Counted from the stretch's first letter, positions 1 to 5,767 are shown. The stretch: DNA of 6,688 bases from Treponema sp. (GCA_024691265.1 JAILNT010000354.1:1-6688), one strand, 5' to 3'. Notes: generated from the sequence alone by a model not told the origin. Made by a program: numbers and translations.

Positions 1-687
1 CAAGTAGAACTTTCTAAAAATAGTGTATTAAACACTGTGTCAAAAATTTCTGTAGATACTTTTAATGCAAATGGAAACCTTATTTCTAAAAAAGATTTCG
101 GTAGCATTTTTGTAAATAATAATTCAAGTTACATTTTAGAACTAAAAGCAGGTAAAGATTTAAAAGAAACAGAAGTTTATCCTTTAACAGGTAGAAAAGC
201 TTACCAGCTTGCAAAAAAGAATGCACAGCACAATTTTAATATAAAAACAGTATTAGGAATTGACTCTGATTCAAGAACAGTATTAGGGCTTCAATTAGGT
301 TTTCCACAAATATACACACTCACAGAATTTATAGGAAATACAAAAGACAAATATATATCTAACATTATAGCAACAGGAGCTGGCTTACAGACACCTTTAA
401 CAGGACCGTTTTCAATTGGATTAGAAGCTATGTGGAAATTTTTTATAGACTTTGATACATCGGCTTCTGATTCTATAGCACAAATGCCTTATACAGCTAT
501 AACCATAAGCTATCAACCTAGATGGAAATTTCAGATATTTACGGCAATAGGGCTTGATTATAAAATAAAGAGCTGGAATGACATAGCTTTTACAAATGAT
601 ACTCGTCTTTCCAGCTCTTATATGAAAGTAAATATTAGTGAAAATGTAACTGCTTACCCCTCACTAACATTTGGAATAAAGCTCTAA
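1..687 (+). CDS. C-terminal part of an unrecognised, probably beta-barrel envelope protein (5' end outside window)
   Basis: I do not recognise this gene. The frame is open from the first base, and the GTG at 37 has no Shine-Dalgarno sequence upstream, so I read it as a partial CDS of 228 visible residues rather than a gene starting at 37. The first ~70 residues are polar and Lys/Asn/Thr-rich. After that come about eight short stretches alternating polar and hydrophobic residues, separated by Gly/Asn/Asp turns (for example VLGLQLGFPQIYTL, SIGLEAMWKFFIDF, KFQIFTAIGLDYKI). The protein ends in YPSLTFGIKL, which resembles a last barrel strand, although the terminal residue is Leu rather than the usual Phe. 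An outer-membrane or surface location is an inference from this pattern. The gene converges on copA with a 2-bp gap between stop codons, and its end holds an 11-bp inverted repeat. No obvious functional link to copper is visible. Confidence 0.7.
   Translation, partial: QVELSKNSVLNTVSKISVDTFNANGNLISKKDFGSIFVNNNSSYILELKAGKDLKETEVYPLTGRKAYQLAKKNAQHNFNIKTVLGIDSDSRTVLGLQLGFPQIYTLTEFIGNTKDKYISNIIATGAGLQTPLTGPFSIGLEAMWKFFIDFDTSASDSIAQMPYTAITISYQPRWKFQIFTAIGLDYKIKSWNDIAFTNDTRLSSSYMKVNISENVTAYPSLTFGIKL
568..619. repeat. 11-bp perfect inverted repeat inside the 3' end of the left-edge gene
   Basis: AAGAGCTGGAA (568-578) is exactly mirrored by TTCCAGCTCTT (609-619), with 30 bases between the arms. Read on the minus strand, it lies about 70 nt past the copA stop and is followed by a T-rich tract (TTATTTTAT). 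It might therefore serve as a terminator for the cop operon, but the large loop makes this weak. It could also be a chance repeat within coding sequence. Confidence 0.35.
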
Positions 688-689
688 AA

Positions 690-3242
690 TTAGCCTATAA
701 ACTTATAGTCTTGAGCTTCAATAGCTTTTTTCAAATCTTCATCTGAAACGGGAGCACTTGCTTTTACAGTAACAGTTCCTGTTTCATGATTTGCAATAGC
801 TTCAACAACACCATTGATTGCTTCAACAGCCTTTTTTACACGTGCTTCACAATGTCCGCACATCATTCCTTCAACCTTAACAGTCTTTTCTGTAACATCA
901 GCCATAACCTTATGAACCTCCATAGCTTTGCTATTTATTTTTCTGCTTTTCAATGCTTTATGCATATTAAACAGATTTAATCTCAATGCATTTGTAACTA
1001 CGCAAAAACTAGACATACTCATTGCTGCAGCTCCAAACATTGGATTTAATTTCCAACCAAATAAATGAATATACACTCCACAGGCAAGCGGAATACCTAT
1101 AATATTATAGAAAAATGCCCAGAACAAATTTTCTTTTATATTCATGAGTGTAGCCCGACTTAATTTTATTGCAGACACAACATCTTTTAAGGAACTTTTC
1201 ATAAGAACAATATCAGCTGCGTCAATTGCAACATCAGTTCCAGCACCTATAGCAACACCGACATCTGCCCTTGTAAGAGCTGGTGCATCATTAATTCCGT
1301 CACCAACCATACAAACTTTGCCCTGCTCCTTTAGAGTTCGTATGACTTTTTCTTTACCATCAGGAAGCACTCCTGCATAAACTTCATCAACTCCAGCGGA
1401 CTTTCCTATTGCACTTGCAGTTTTTTCATTATCGCCTGTAAGCATAACAACACGGATTCCCATATTTTTAAGTTCGTTTATAGCCTCTGCACTATCGTCT
1501 TTTATAGTATCAGCAACAGCTATCATGCCTAAAAGTTTTTTATCCGCTGCAAACAACAGAGGAGTTTTTCCAGATTCAGAAGCAACTACTGCTTTTGATA
1601 AAATATCTTCTGCCACATTTTCGTCACATTGTCCTTTTACAAAGTTTACGCTACCTGCAACAATTTTTTTATTATCATATATTGCTGAAAGACCATTTCC
1701 AGAAAGAGAAATAAAATCTTTTACCTCAAAAGCTTCAAGCCCTTCTTCTTTTGCTTTTTCTACAATAGCTTTTGCAAGAGGGTGTTCACTTTTCACTTCA
1801 AGACTATATGCTGCAGTCAAAAGTTCTTTTTCTGCTATTCCCTCTGCACAAATTATATCAACAACTTTAGGCTCTCCCTTTGTAATTGTTCCAGTTTTAT
1901 CAAGTGCAACTATTTCAGATTTTCCTGCAATTTCAAGAGAACTTGCATTCTTAAAAAGAATACCATTTCTTGCAGCTTTTCCATTACCAACCATAATAGC
2001 TACAGGAGTTGCCAAGCCCAGTGCACAAGGACAACTAATTACAAGAACAGATATTCCTCTGGCAAGTGCAAAACCAAAACTTTCACCGAGCAAAAGCCAT
2101 ATTACAGTTGTTACAATCGCTATTGAAATTACAACGGGTACAAATATTCCGGATACTTTATCTGCAATTTTAGCTATAGGAGCTTTTGTAGCAGCTGCAT
2201 CACTTACCATCTGAATAATTTTAGAAAGTGTAGTATCTTCACCTACCCTTGTAGCTTTACACTTTATAAAGCCACTCATATTTATTGTTGCAGCACTTAC
2301 AGAGTCACCTTTTACTTTATCAACAGGTATGCTTTCACCTGTTAAAGAAGCTTCATTTATAGCAGTTGAACCTTCAATGACAATTCCATCAACAGGAATA
2401 TTTTCGCCAGGACGAACAACAAAAATATCATCTTTATTTACATCTTCAATAGGAAGCTTTTGTTCACTTTCCTTTCCGTTTGAATCTTTTTTAATAAGGA
2501 CTGCTGTTTTTGGTGCAAGTTTCATCAAACTTTTTAATGCATCTGTTGTTCTTCCTTTTGAAATAGATTCCAGCATTTTTCCAACTGTAATTAAAGTTAG
2601 TATCATAGCTGCACTTTCAAAATAAAGTTCATGCATGAGAGACATAGTTTTTGCAGTATCTGAATTGATAACAGAAGCAGTCATAAGAAATAATGCATAA
2701 CTACTGTACAAAAAAGATGATGCAGAACCTAAGGCAACAAGTGTATCCATATTTGGTGCAAGATGAAAAAGACTTTTAAATCCACTTATGAAAAACTTCT
2801 GATTTATAACCATGATAATGGCTGATAACATCAACTGTAAAAGTCCTATAGCTACGTAATTACCTTTAAAGAATGTTGGCAAAGGTAAATTAAACATTGT
2901 ATGTCCCATAGAAAAATACATAAGGACAATTAGAAAGCCTATTGAATATATAAGTCTTTTTTTTAGAACAGGAGTTTCTTTATCCTTTAAGCTATCTTCC
3001 ATAGAAGCCATAGATGATGCATTTGTATCTTTAGATTTTGTATTTCCTTTAACACAAGCCCCGTAGCCTGCTTCCTCTACAGCTGCAATAATAGCTTCTT
3101 TTGATGCGGAACCTTCTACACCCATGCTATTTGTAAGAAGGCTTACAGAACAAGATGTGACACCTTCAAGTTTGGAAACGGCTTTTTCAACTCTGGCACT
3201 ACAAGCCGCACAGCTCATTCCTGTTACATTATACTGTTCCAT
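690..3242 (-). CDS. copA: Cu(I)-exporting P1B-type ATPase CopA with N- and C-terminal HMA domains
   Basis: This inner-membrane pump exports cytosolic Cu(I) using ATP. Domain order over 850 residues: HMA 1 (1-64, GMSCAAC, metal Cys11/Cys14), a Ser/Asp/Lys linker, four membrane segments (about 97-222), actuator domain with TGES at 301-304, two segments including the CPC metal site (404-406), phosphorylation and nucleotide domains (DKTGT, Asp448 phosphorylated; SEHPLA at 485-490; TGDN 602-605; GDGIND 647-652), and two last segments with YN (712-713) and MSMSS (741-745). CPC plus YN plus MxxSS is the Cu(I)-type signature. A second HMA (785-850, GMMCGHC, Cys795/Cys798) follows a linker; canonical CopA lacks it, though Firmicutes-like relatives carry one. 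The ATG has an AAGGAG site (3253-3258) overlapping the stop of the preceding gene, with 14 bp between them, so the two are translationally close. It is the last gene of the CsoR-controlled operon. No truncation or missing catalytic residue is seen. Confidence 0.97.
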   Translation of the reverse strand: MEQYNVTGMSCAACSARVEKAVSKLEGVTSCSVSLLTNSMGVEGSASKEAIIAAVEEAGYGACVKGNTKSKDTNASSMASMEDSLKDKETPVLKKRLIYSIGFLIVLMYFSMGHTMFNLPLPTFFKGNYVAIGLLQLMLSAIIMVINQKFFISGFKSLFHLAPNMDTLVALGSASSFLYSSYALFLMTASVINSDTAKTMSLMHELYFESAAMILTLITVGKMLESISKGRTTDALKSLMKLAPKTAVLIKKDSNGKESEQKLPIEDVNKDDIFVVRPGENIPVDGIVIEGSTAINEASLTGESIPVDKVKGDSVSAATINMSGFIKCKATRVGEDTTLSKIIQMVSDAAATKAPIAKIADKVSGIFVPVVISIAIVTTVIWLLLGESFGFALARGISVLVISCPCALGLATPVAIMVGNGKAARNGILFKNASSLEIAGKSEIVALDKTGTITKGEPKVVDIICAEGIAEKELLTAAYSLEVKSEHPLAKAIVEKAKEEGLEAFEVKDFISLSGNGLSAIYDNKKIVAGSVNFVKGQCDENVAEDILSKAVVASESGKTPLLFAADKKLLGMIAVADTIKDDSAEAINELKNMGIRVVMLTGDNEKTASAIGKSAGVDEVYAGVLPDGKEKVIRTLKEQGKVCMVGDGINDAPALTRADVGVAIGAGTDVAIDAADIVLMKSSLKDVVSAIKLSRATLMNIKENLFWAFFYNIIGIPLACGVYIHLFGWKLNPMFGAAAMSMSSFCVVTNALRLNLFNMHKALKSRKINSKAMEVHKVMADVTEKTVKVEGMMCGHCEARVKKAVEAINGVVEAIANHETGTVTVKASAPVSDEDLKKAIEAQDYKFIG

Positions 3243-3256
3243 CTTATAGTAGCTCC

Positions 3257-3619
3257 TTATTTTTCGATAACTTCTTTTAATGTATAACCAGCTCTATCGA
3301 TAACTTCTTTTAATTCATCATTTGAAATTTGTCTACTATATTCAACAACAGCTTTTTCTTTTTTGAAGTCGACTTTAGCTGCAACACCATCAAGTTTATT
3401 AAGACTATTCTGAACATGATTTTGACAATTTACACATGTCATGCCTTTGATTATTAAAACTTTTTCTCCGAGTTTTGTTCCTTCAAGTTTCTTTTCATCA
3501 GCAATAGTTCCGCCACCGCCTCCACAGCAACTTCCATTTCCCTTAAAATGAGAAATTGATGACTTAGCAGCAAAAAATGCTATAACAATGATAACTGCAA
3601 TAATTATTATATTTATCAT
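3257..3619 (-). CDS. Membrane-anchored Cys-rich HMA-domain copper chaperone
   Basis: This 120-residue protein probably binds Cu(I) at the cytosolic face of the membrane and passes it to CopA. Residues 2-18 form one hydrophobic segment (Ile/Val/Ala/Phe) followed by Lys19 and Lys26, which places the rest in the cytoplasm. Next comes a CCGGGGG stretch (Cys31, Cys32), like the small FeoB-associated Cys-rich membrane proteins. A short charged linker leads to an HMA fold (about 53-118) with GMTCVNC, metal ligands Cys62 and Cys65, and the family's DGVAAKVDF and AGYT landmarks. It replaces the soluble CopZ usually found in such operons. It lies 25 bp after csoR and 14 bp before copA, in one operon. 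The ribosome-binding site appears to be the G-run at 3630-3634, 10 nt from the ATG. The copper role is inferred from the HMA motif and neighbours; iron or another soft metal is less likely. Confidence 0.88.
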   Translation of the reverse strand: MINIIIIAVIIVIAFFAAKSSISHFKGNGSCCGGGGGTIADEKKLEGTKLGEKVLIIKGMTCVNCQNHVQNSLNKLDGVAAKVDFKKEKAVVEYSRQISNDELKEVIDRAGYTLKEVIEK

Positions 3620-3620
3620 A

Positions 3621-3639
3621 ATACCTATACCCCCTATAC
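3621..3639. promoter_or_regulatory. G-tract between csoR and the chaperone gene: ribosome-binding site and possible CsoR half-site
   Basis: On the minus strand the 25-bp gap reads TATAGGGGGTATAGGTAT just before the chaperone ATG. The G-run can pair with 16S rRNA as a Shine-Dalgarno sequence. The arrangement GGGGGTAT flanked by TA-rich sequence also resembles one half of CsoR operators, but no matching CCC half lies at the right distance. Operator function is therefore speculative, while the ribosome-binding role is likely. Confidence 0.35.
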
Positions 3640-3644
3640 AAACC

Positions 3645-3956
3645 TTATTTCATTAATTTTTGAAGTGTATCTACTAAATCGTCTATAACTTCATCTTTTC
3701 CACTTCTAATATCTTCTGCAACACATGTGCGAATATGTTCAGACAACAAAACTTTATTAAAAGAATTTAATGCTGCAGTAACAGCTGAAACCTGCCTTAG
3801 AATATCAGTGCAATAGCAGTCCTTTTCTATCATTCCCTTTATGCCGCGAATCTGACCTTCAATACGGCTAAGTCTATTCATTAAAGCTTTATGTTCAGCT
3901 TCGCTTCTATGCTTTTTTTTGTTACTGCAACAGCAGCAATTATCTTCTGTTTCCAT
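3645..3956 (-). CDS. csoR: CsoR-family Cu(I)-sensing transcriptional repressor
   Basis: This 103-residue all-helical DUF156 protein represses the cop operon; in the family, Cu(I) binding to a Cys-His-Cys site releases the tetramer from DNA. The NRLSRIEGQIRGI helix (27-39) is the family hallmark. Cys49, His74 and Cys78 have exactly the spacing of the copper site in characterised CsoR proteins (C-x24-H-x3-C), which separates it from nickel (RcnR) and formaldehyde (FrmR) sensors. The N-terminus is unusual: a CCCC run at 7-10 followed by a Lys/His-rich stretch, and an extra Cys47 next to the metal site. The ATG at 3956 is the first start in the frame and sits only 7 nt after the -10 box, with no Shine-Dalgarno sequence, so translation is probably leaderless. 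Met26 is an alternative start, but it would trim the helix before the conserved core and has no good ribosome-binding site either. Confidence 0.95.
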   Translation of the reverse strand: METEDNCCCCSNKKKHRSEAEHKALMNRLSRIEGQIRGIKGMIEKDCYCTDILRQVSAVTAALNSFNKVLLSEHIRTCVAEDIRSGKDEVIDDLVDTLQKLMK

Positions 3957-3963
3957 GATGAGA

Positions 3964-3993
3964 AATATAATACCCTCACAGGGTATATGTCAA
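3964..3993 (-). promoter_or_regulatory. Promoter of the csoR-chaperone-copA operon
   Basis: On the minus strand, TTGACA (3993-3988, perfect -35) and TATATT (3969-3964, one mismatch from the -10 consensus) are separated by 18 bp. The sequence upstream of the -35 is almost pure A/T (3994-4031), like an UP element. The expected start of transcription falls at about 3956-3958, essentially on the csoR ATG. Confidence 0.82.
3970..3986. promoter_or_regulatory. CsoR operator filling the promoter spacer
   Basis: ATACCCT-CAC-AGGGTAT is a perfect 7-bp inverted repeat with a 3-bp centre. The TACCC...GGGTA form and ~15-bp length match known CsoR operators of copper operons. It occupies 17 of the 18 spacer bases between -35 and -10, so bound repressor would directly exclude RNA polymerase. 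Autoregulation of csoR together with the chaperone and copA follows from this placement. Confidence 0.8.
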
Positions 3994-4022
3994 GATAAAT
4001 ATTATTTATTGAGAAAAAATGT

Positions 4023-4055
4023 AAAAAAAAAGCGGCACAGAAATTTCTGCACCGC
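4023..4055 (-). terminator. Rho-independent terminator of the DUF3943 gene
   Basis: Read on the minus strand, GCGGTGCAGAAA pairs with TTTCTGTGCCGC (4055-4032) in a 12-bp stem with two G-U pairs; the inner A/T pairs would open as the loop. Nine T follow directly (4031-4023). It begins 26 bp past the stop of the DUF3943 gene and ends about 30 bp before the csoR -35, so it insulates the copper operon from upstream transcription. The plus strand has no T-tract on the other side, so it works in one direction only. Confidence 0.9.
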
Positions 4056-4081
4056 AAATAGATTATAATATTATTATTGTA

Positions 4082-5626
4082 TTAGTTATATAGAATACGA
4101 GTATAAATACTTCCAGAATACATCATAGAAAATAAATCTGAAAAATCTTTATACAAAGCTTCTTTCATATATAAATTATTTCCTAAACCTAATCTTACTG
4201 TTTTAGAAAGAGGAAGCTCATAATTCAGTGTTAAATATTCAATAAATTCCCACCCGTTATCAAGATAGTCTGTTACCTGATTATAGAAATCATACATTGC
4301 GTAAGCGTGGAGGTCAAAATCAATCATATGCCCAGAATCTGATAACCATCGCCATTTTGCAACAAGCTCTCCGCCTATATTATAGCTATAATCACGACCA
4401 CCTTTATCAGAATCAGCTCTTCTTAGATAATAGCAATCAGCAGTTCCGAGTACGTTTGCATCTAAGTGCAGCTGCCATTCTATACGGCTTTTTTCATAGT
4501 TAATTCTTTGCTTTATGGCAAAACCTGGTGCAAGTGAAGAAAATTCCATAAAGGAATGCCACATAAAATCATAATCAAATATGAAACCTATTGTTGTGTC
4601 TTTATTTTCTCCAAAATCAGGACTTCTAGACCAGAACATACCATTACTGAAAATATCAATACTATATAAAATACTTTGTTCAGTACTATTTATTCCAGTT
4701 CCACTACCCTTTCCAAAAGAACCTCCCATAGTGAGTTCAAATTGGCTGAATGGACTATTTGAATCATGTCCGTAAGGGTCATTATAAACTACACTAAATT
4801 CTGGAGCCATAAATACAGGGAACAATTCAGAATCAGAAGAGATAGAATCGTCTGCAAAAGTTGTATAAGTTTTTGCAGCACCTAAAGAAAGCTTCATTGA
4901 TATTTCATAGATATTTCCAGTTGTACCATTAGGTCTATGACCTAAGACTGGGTCTGTATAAAGCCTCATAGGGTTAATAACATATCCCCAGAATTTTCCA
5001 AACTGGTCAGCTTCTAGAGATAATCTATAAAGCATTTCTCCTACAGCAAAACCTCCGATTGGAGTATAGACTAAATCATTCTTTGAAGGAGAGTTAGTTT
5101 CAAAAAAATATTCCCACATATATGAAGATGCAGTTGAAACTAATGCAGATTCAAGCATATTCATATTTGCAGCTCTTGCACCCATATAAGAGAAAGAACC
5201 CTGGTAAGGATGAAGAACAAAATTTGTCCAATACCAGTCTCTATCCCATGATTGTACTCTATCATAAAAATGAGTTACATCATACCAGGATACTTGTGCC
5301 CAACTTTGATTACATACATATCTATTCCACGAACCTATTACAAAATTTGGAATAAATACAGAACCTAAAGCTACAAGATAATGCTTTTTTGTATCTGAGT
5401 TATCATAATCTTCACTAAGCAAATTAACGGTATTAGCTTCTGATTCTTCATTTTTTTCAACTGAATCAGGTTCAACATCTAATACTGGACTTTCTACAGA
5501 AATAGAATCTTCAACAACATCATCGCTTGTCTCACTCTCTAAAGAATACGTCTGTGCAAAAAAACAATGAGGCAGGCAAAATGAAACTGCCATTGCACAT
5601 AATAATAATTTCTTTCTAATAAACAT
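4082..5626 (-). CDS. Secreted DUF3943-family envelope protein
   Basis: This 514-residue protein belongs, by its motifs, to the DUF3943 family of unknown function found in spirochaetes, Bacteroidetes and other Gram-negative-type bacteria. Residues 1-24 form a signal peptide (Lys5/Lys6, a hydrophobic core, likely cleavage near Ala24-Gln25). LPHC at 18-21 is a poor lipobox, so a lipoprotein is less likely. A low-complexity Glu/Asp/Ser linker covers about 27-80. The DUF3943 core spans about 82-225: NFVLHPYQG (135-143), YMGAR (147-151), WEYFFE (171-176), NDL (183-185) and TPIGGFAVGE (188-197). The last ~280 residues alternate polar and aromatic/hydrophobic residues, as outer-membrane barrels do, and end in YTRILYN. 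Secretion to the periplasm or outer membrane is inferred. The ATG at 5626 is supported by TAGGA 7 nt upstream. It has its own candidate promoter and a strong terminator, so it is probably a single-gene unit. Confidence 0.88.
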   Translation of the reverse strand: MFIRKKLLLCAMAVSFCLPHCFFAQTYSLESETSDDVVEDSISVESPVLDVEPDSVEKNEESEANTVNLLSEDYDNSDTKKHYLVALGSVFIPNFVIGSWNRYVCNQSWAQVSWYDVTHFYDRVQSWDRDWYWTNFVLHPYQGSFSYMGARAANMNMLESALVSTASSYMWEYFFETNSPSKNDLVYTPIGGFAVGEMLYRLSLEADQFGKFWGYVINPMRLYTDPVLGHRPNGTTGNIYEISMKLSLGAAKTYTTFADDSISSDSELFPVFMAPEFSVVYNDPYGHDSNSPFSQFELTMGGSFGKGSGTGINSTEQSILYSIDIFSNGMFWSRSPDFGENKDTTIGFIFDYDFMWHSFMEFSSLAPGFAIKQRINYEKSRIEWQLHLDANVLGTADCYYLRRADSDKGGRDYSYNIGGELVAKWRWLSDSGHMIDFDLHAYAMYDFYNQVTDYLDNGWEFIEYLTLNYELPLSKTVRLGLGNNLYMKEALYKDFSDLFSMMYSGSIYTRILYN

Positions 5627-5636
5627 TTTATTGTCC

Positions 5637-5685
5637 TATCAAAAAAATAAAAATATTAGAGGTCAACTCTAGTATTTTTTTGATA
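5637..5685. repeat. Nested inverted repeat in the leader of the DUF3943 gene
   Basis: TATCAAAAAAATA (5637-5649) is perfectly mirrored by TATTTTTTTGATA (5673-5685). Inside it lies a second inverted repeat, TAGAG-GTCAA-CTCTA (5657-5671). On the minus strand the outer stem ends inside the ribosome-binding site (TAGGA, 5638-5634), and the inner hairpin is followed by a T-rich run, as in a weak terminator. It could be an attenuator, a terminator for the upstream amino-acid transporter gene, or a protein-binding site. Confidence 0.5.
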
Positions 5686-5695
5686 TAAAAGTCAA
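5666..5695 (-). promoter_or_regulatory. Candidate promoter of the DUF3943 gene
   Basis: On the minus strand, TTGACT (5695-5690) and TAGAGT (5671-5666) are 18 bp apart, giving a start near 5660 and a leader of about 33 nt that contains the ribosome-binding site. A second TTGACC lies at 5666-5661, exactly 29 bp downstream of the first; its only -10 candidate (TTTGAT, 5643-5638) would start transcription on the ribosome-binding site, so the first pair is preferred. Confidence 0.45.
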
Positions 5696-5717
5696 CACAG
5701 TTAATATTTATACTATT

Positions 5718-5737
5718 TTTAATAAAAGTTTATTAAA
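5718..5737. repeat. 20-bp A/T palindrome downstream of the amino-acid transporter ATPase gene
   Basis: TTTAATAAA (5718-5726) and TTTATTAAA (5729-5737) form a perfect 9-bp inverted repeat with a 2-bp centre. It is 30 bp past the ATPase stop codon and about 23 bp upstream of the DUF3943 -35. With no G/C pairs in the arms and no T-tract on the minus-strand exit side, it is a poor terminator; a regulator-binding site or chance in AT-rich DNA are the alternatives. Confidence 0.3.
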
Positions 5738-5767
5738 GACGCTTTATTCTTTCTAAAAATTAATATT

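Noticed and set aside
37..39. GTG as the start codon of the left-edge gene
   Set aside because: The frame stays open to base 1 and no Shine-Dalgarno sequence precedes the GTG, so the true start is probably outside the window.
713..731. AGCT-TCAAT-AGCT followed by six T as a plus-strand terminator for the left-edge gene
   Set aside because: The stem is only 4 bp and lies within copA coding sequence; too weak to annotate as a terminator.
1525..2214. A 229-codon open frame on the plus strand, antisense to copA
   Set aside because: It is the shadow of copA: the opposite strand encodes all CopA catalytic motifs without a break, and the antisense peptide has no recognisable domain or ribosome-binding site.
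786..2625. Other plus-strand open frames within copA (786-980, 1144-1380, 1782-2126, 2329-2625)
   Set aside because: They overlap the conserved ATPase in antisense, have low-complexity Ser/Phe/Cys-rich products, and overlap one another in different frames.
4297..5355. Plus-strand open frames inside the DUF3943 gene (4297-4503, 4581-4775, 5122-5355)
   Set aside because: They are antisense to a gene with a signal peptide and conserved motifs and carry no family features of their own.
18..5620. LPHC in the DUF3943 signal peptide as a lipoprotein box (codons near 5564-5575)
   Set aside because: Pro and His at the positions before Cys do not fit even the relaxed spirochaetal lipobox; a signal peptidase I site near Ala24 is more plausible.
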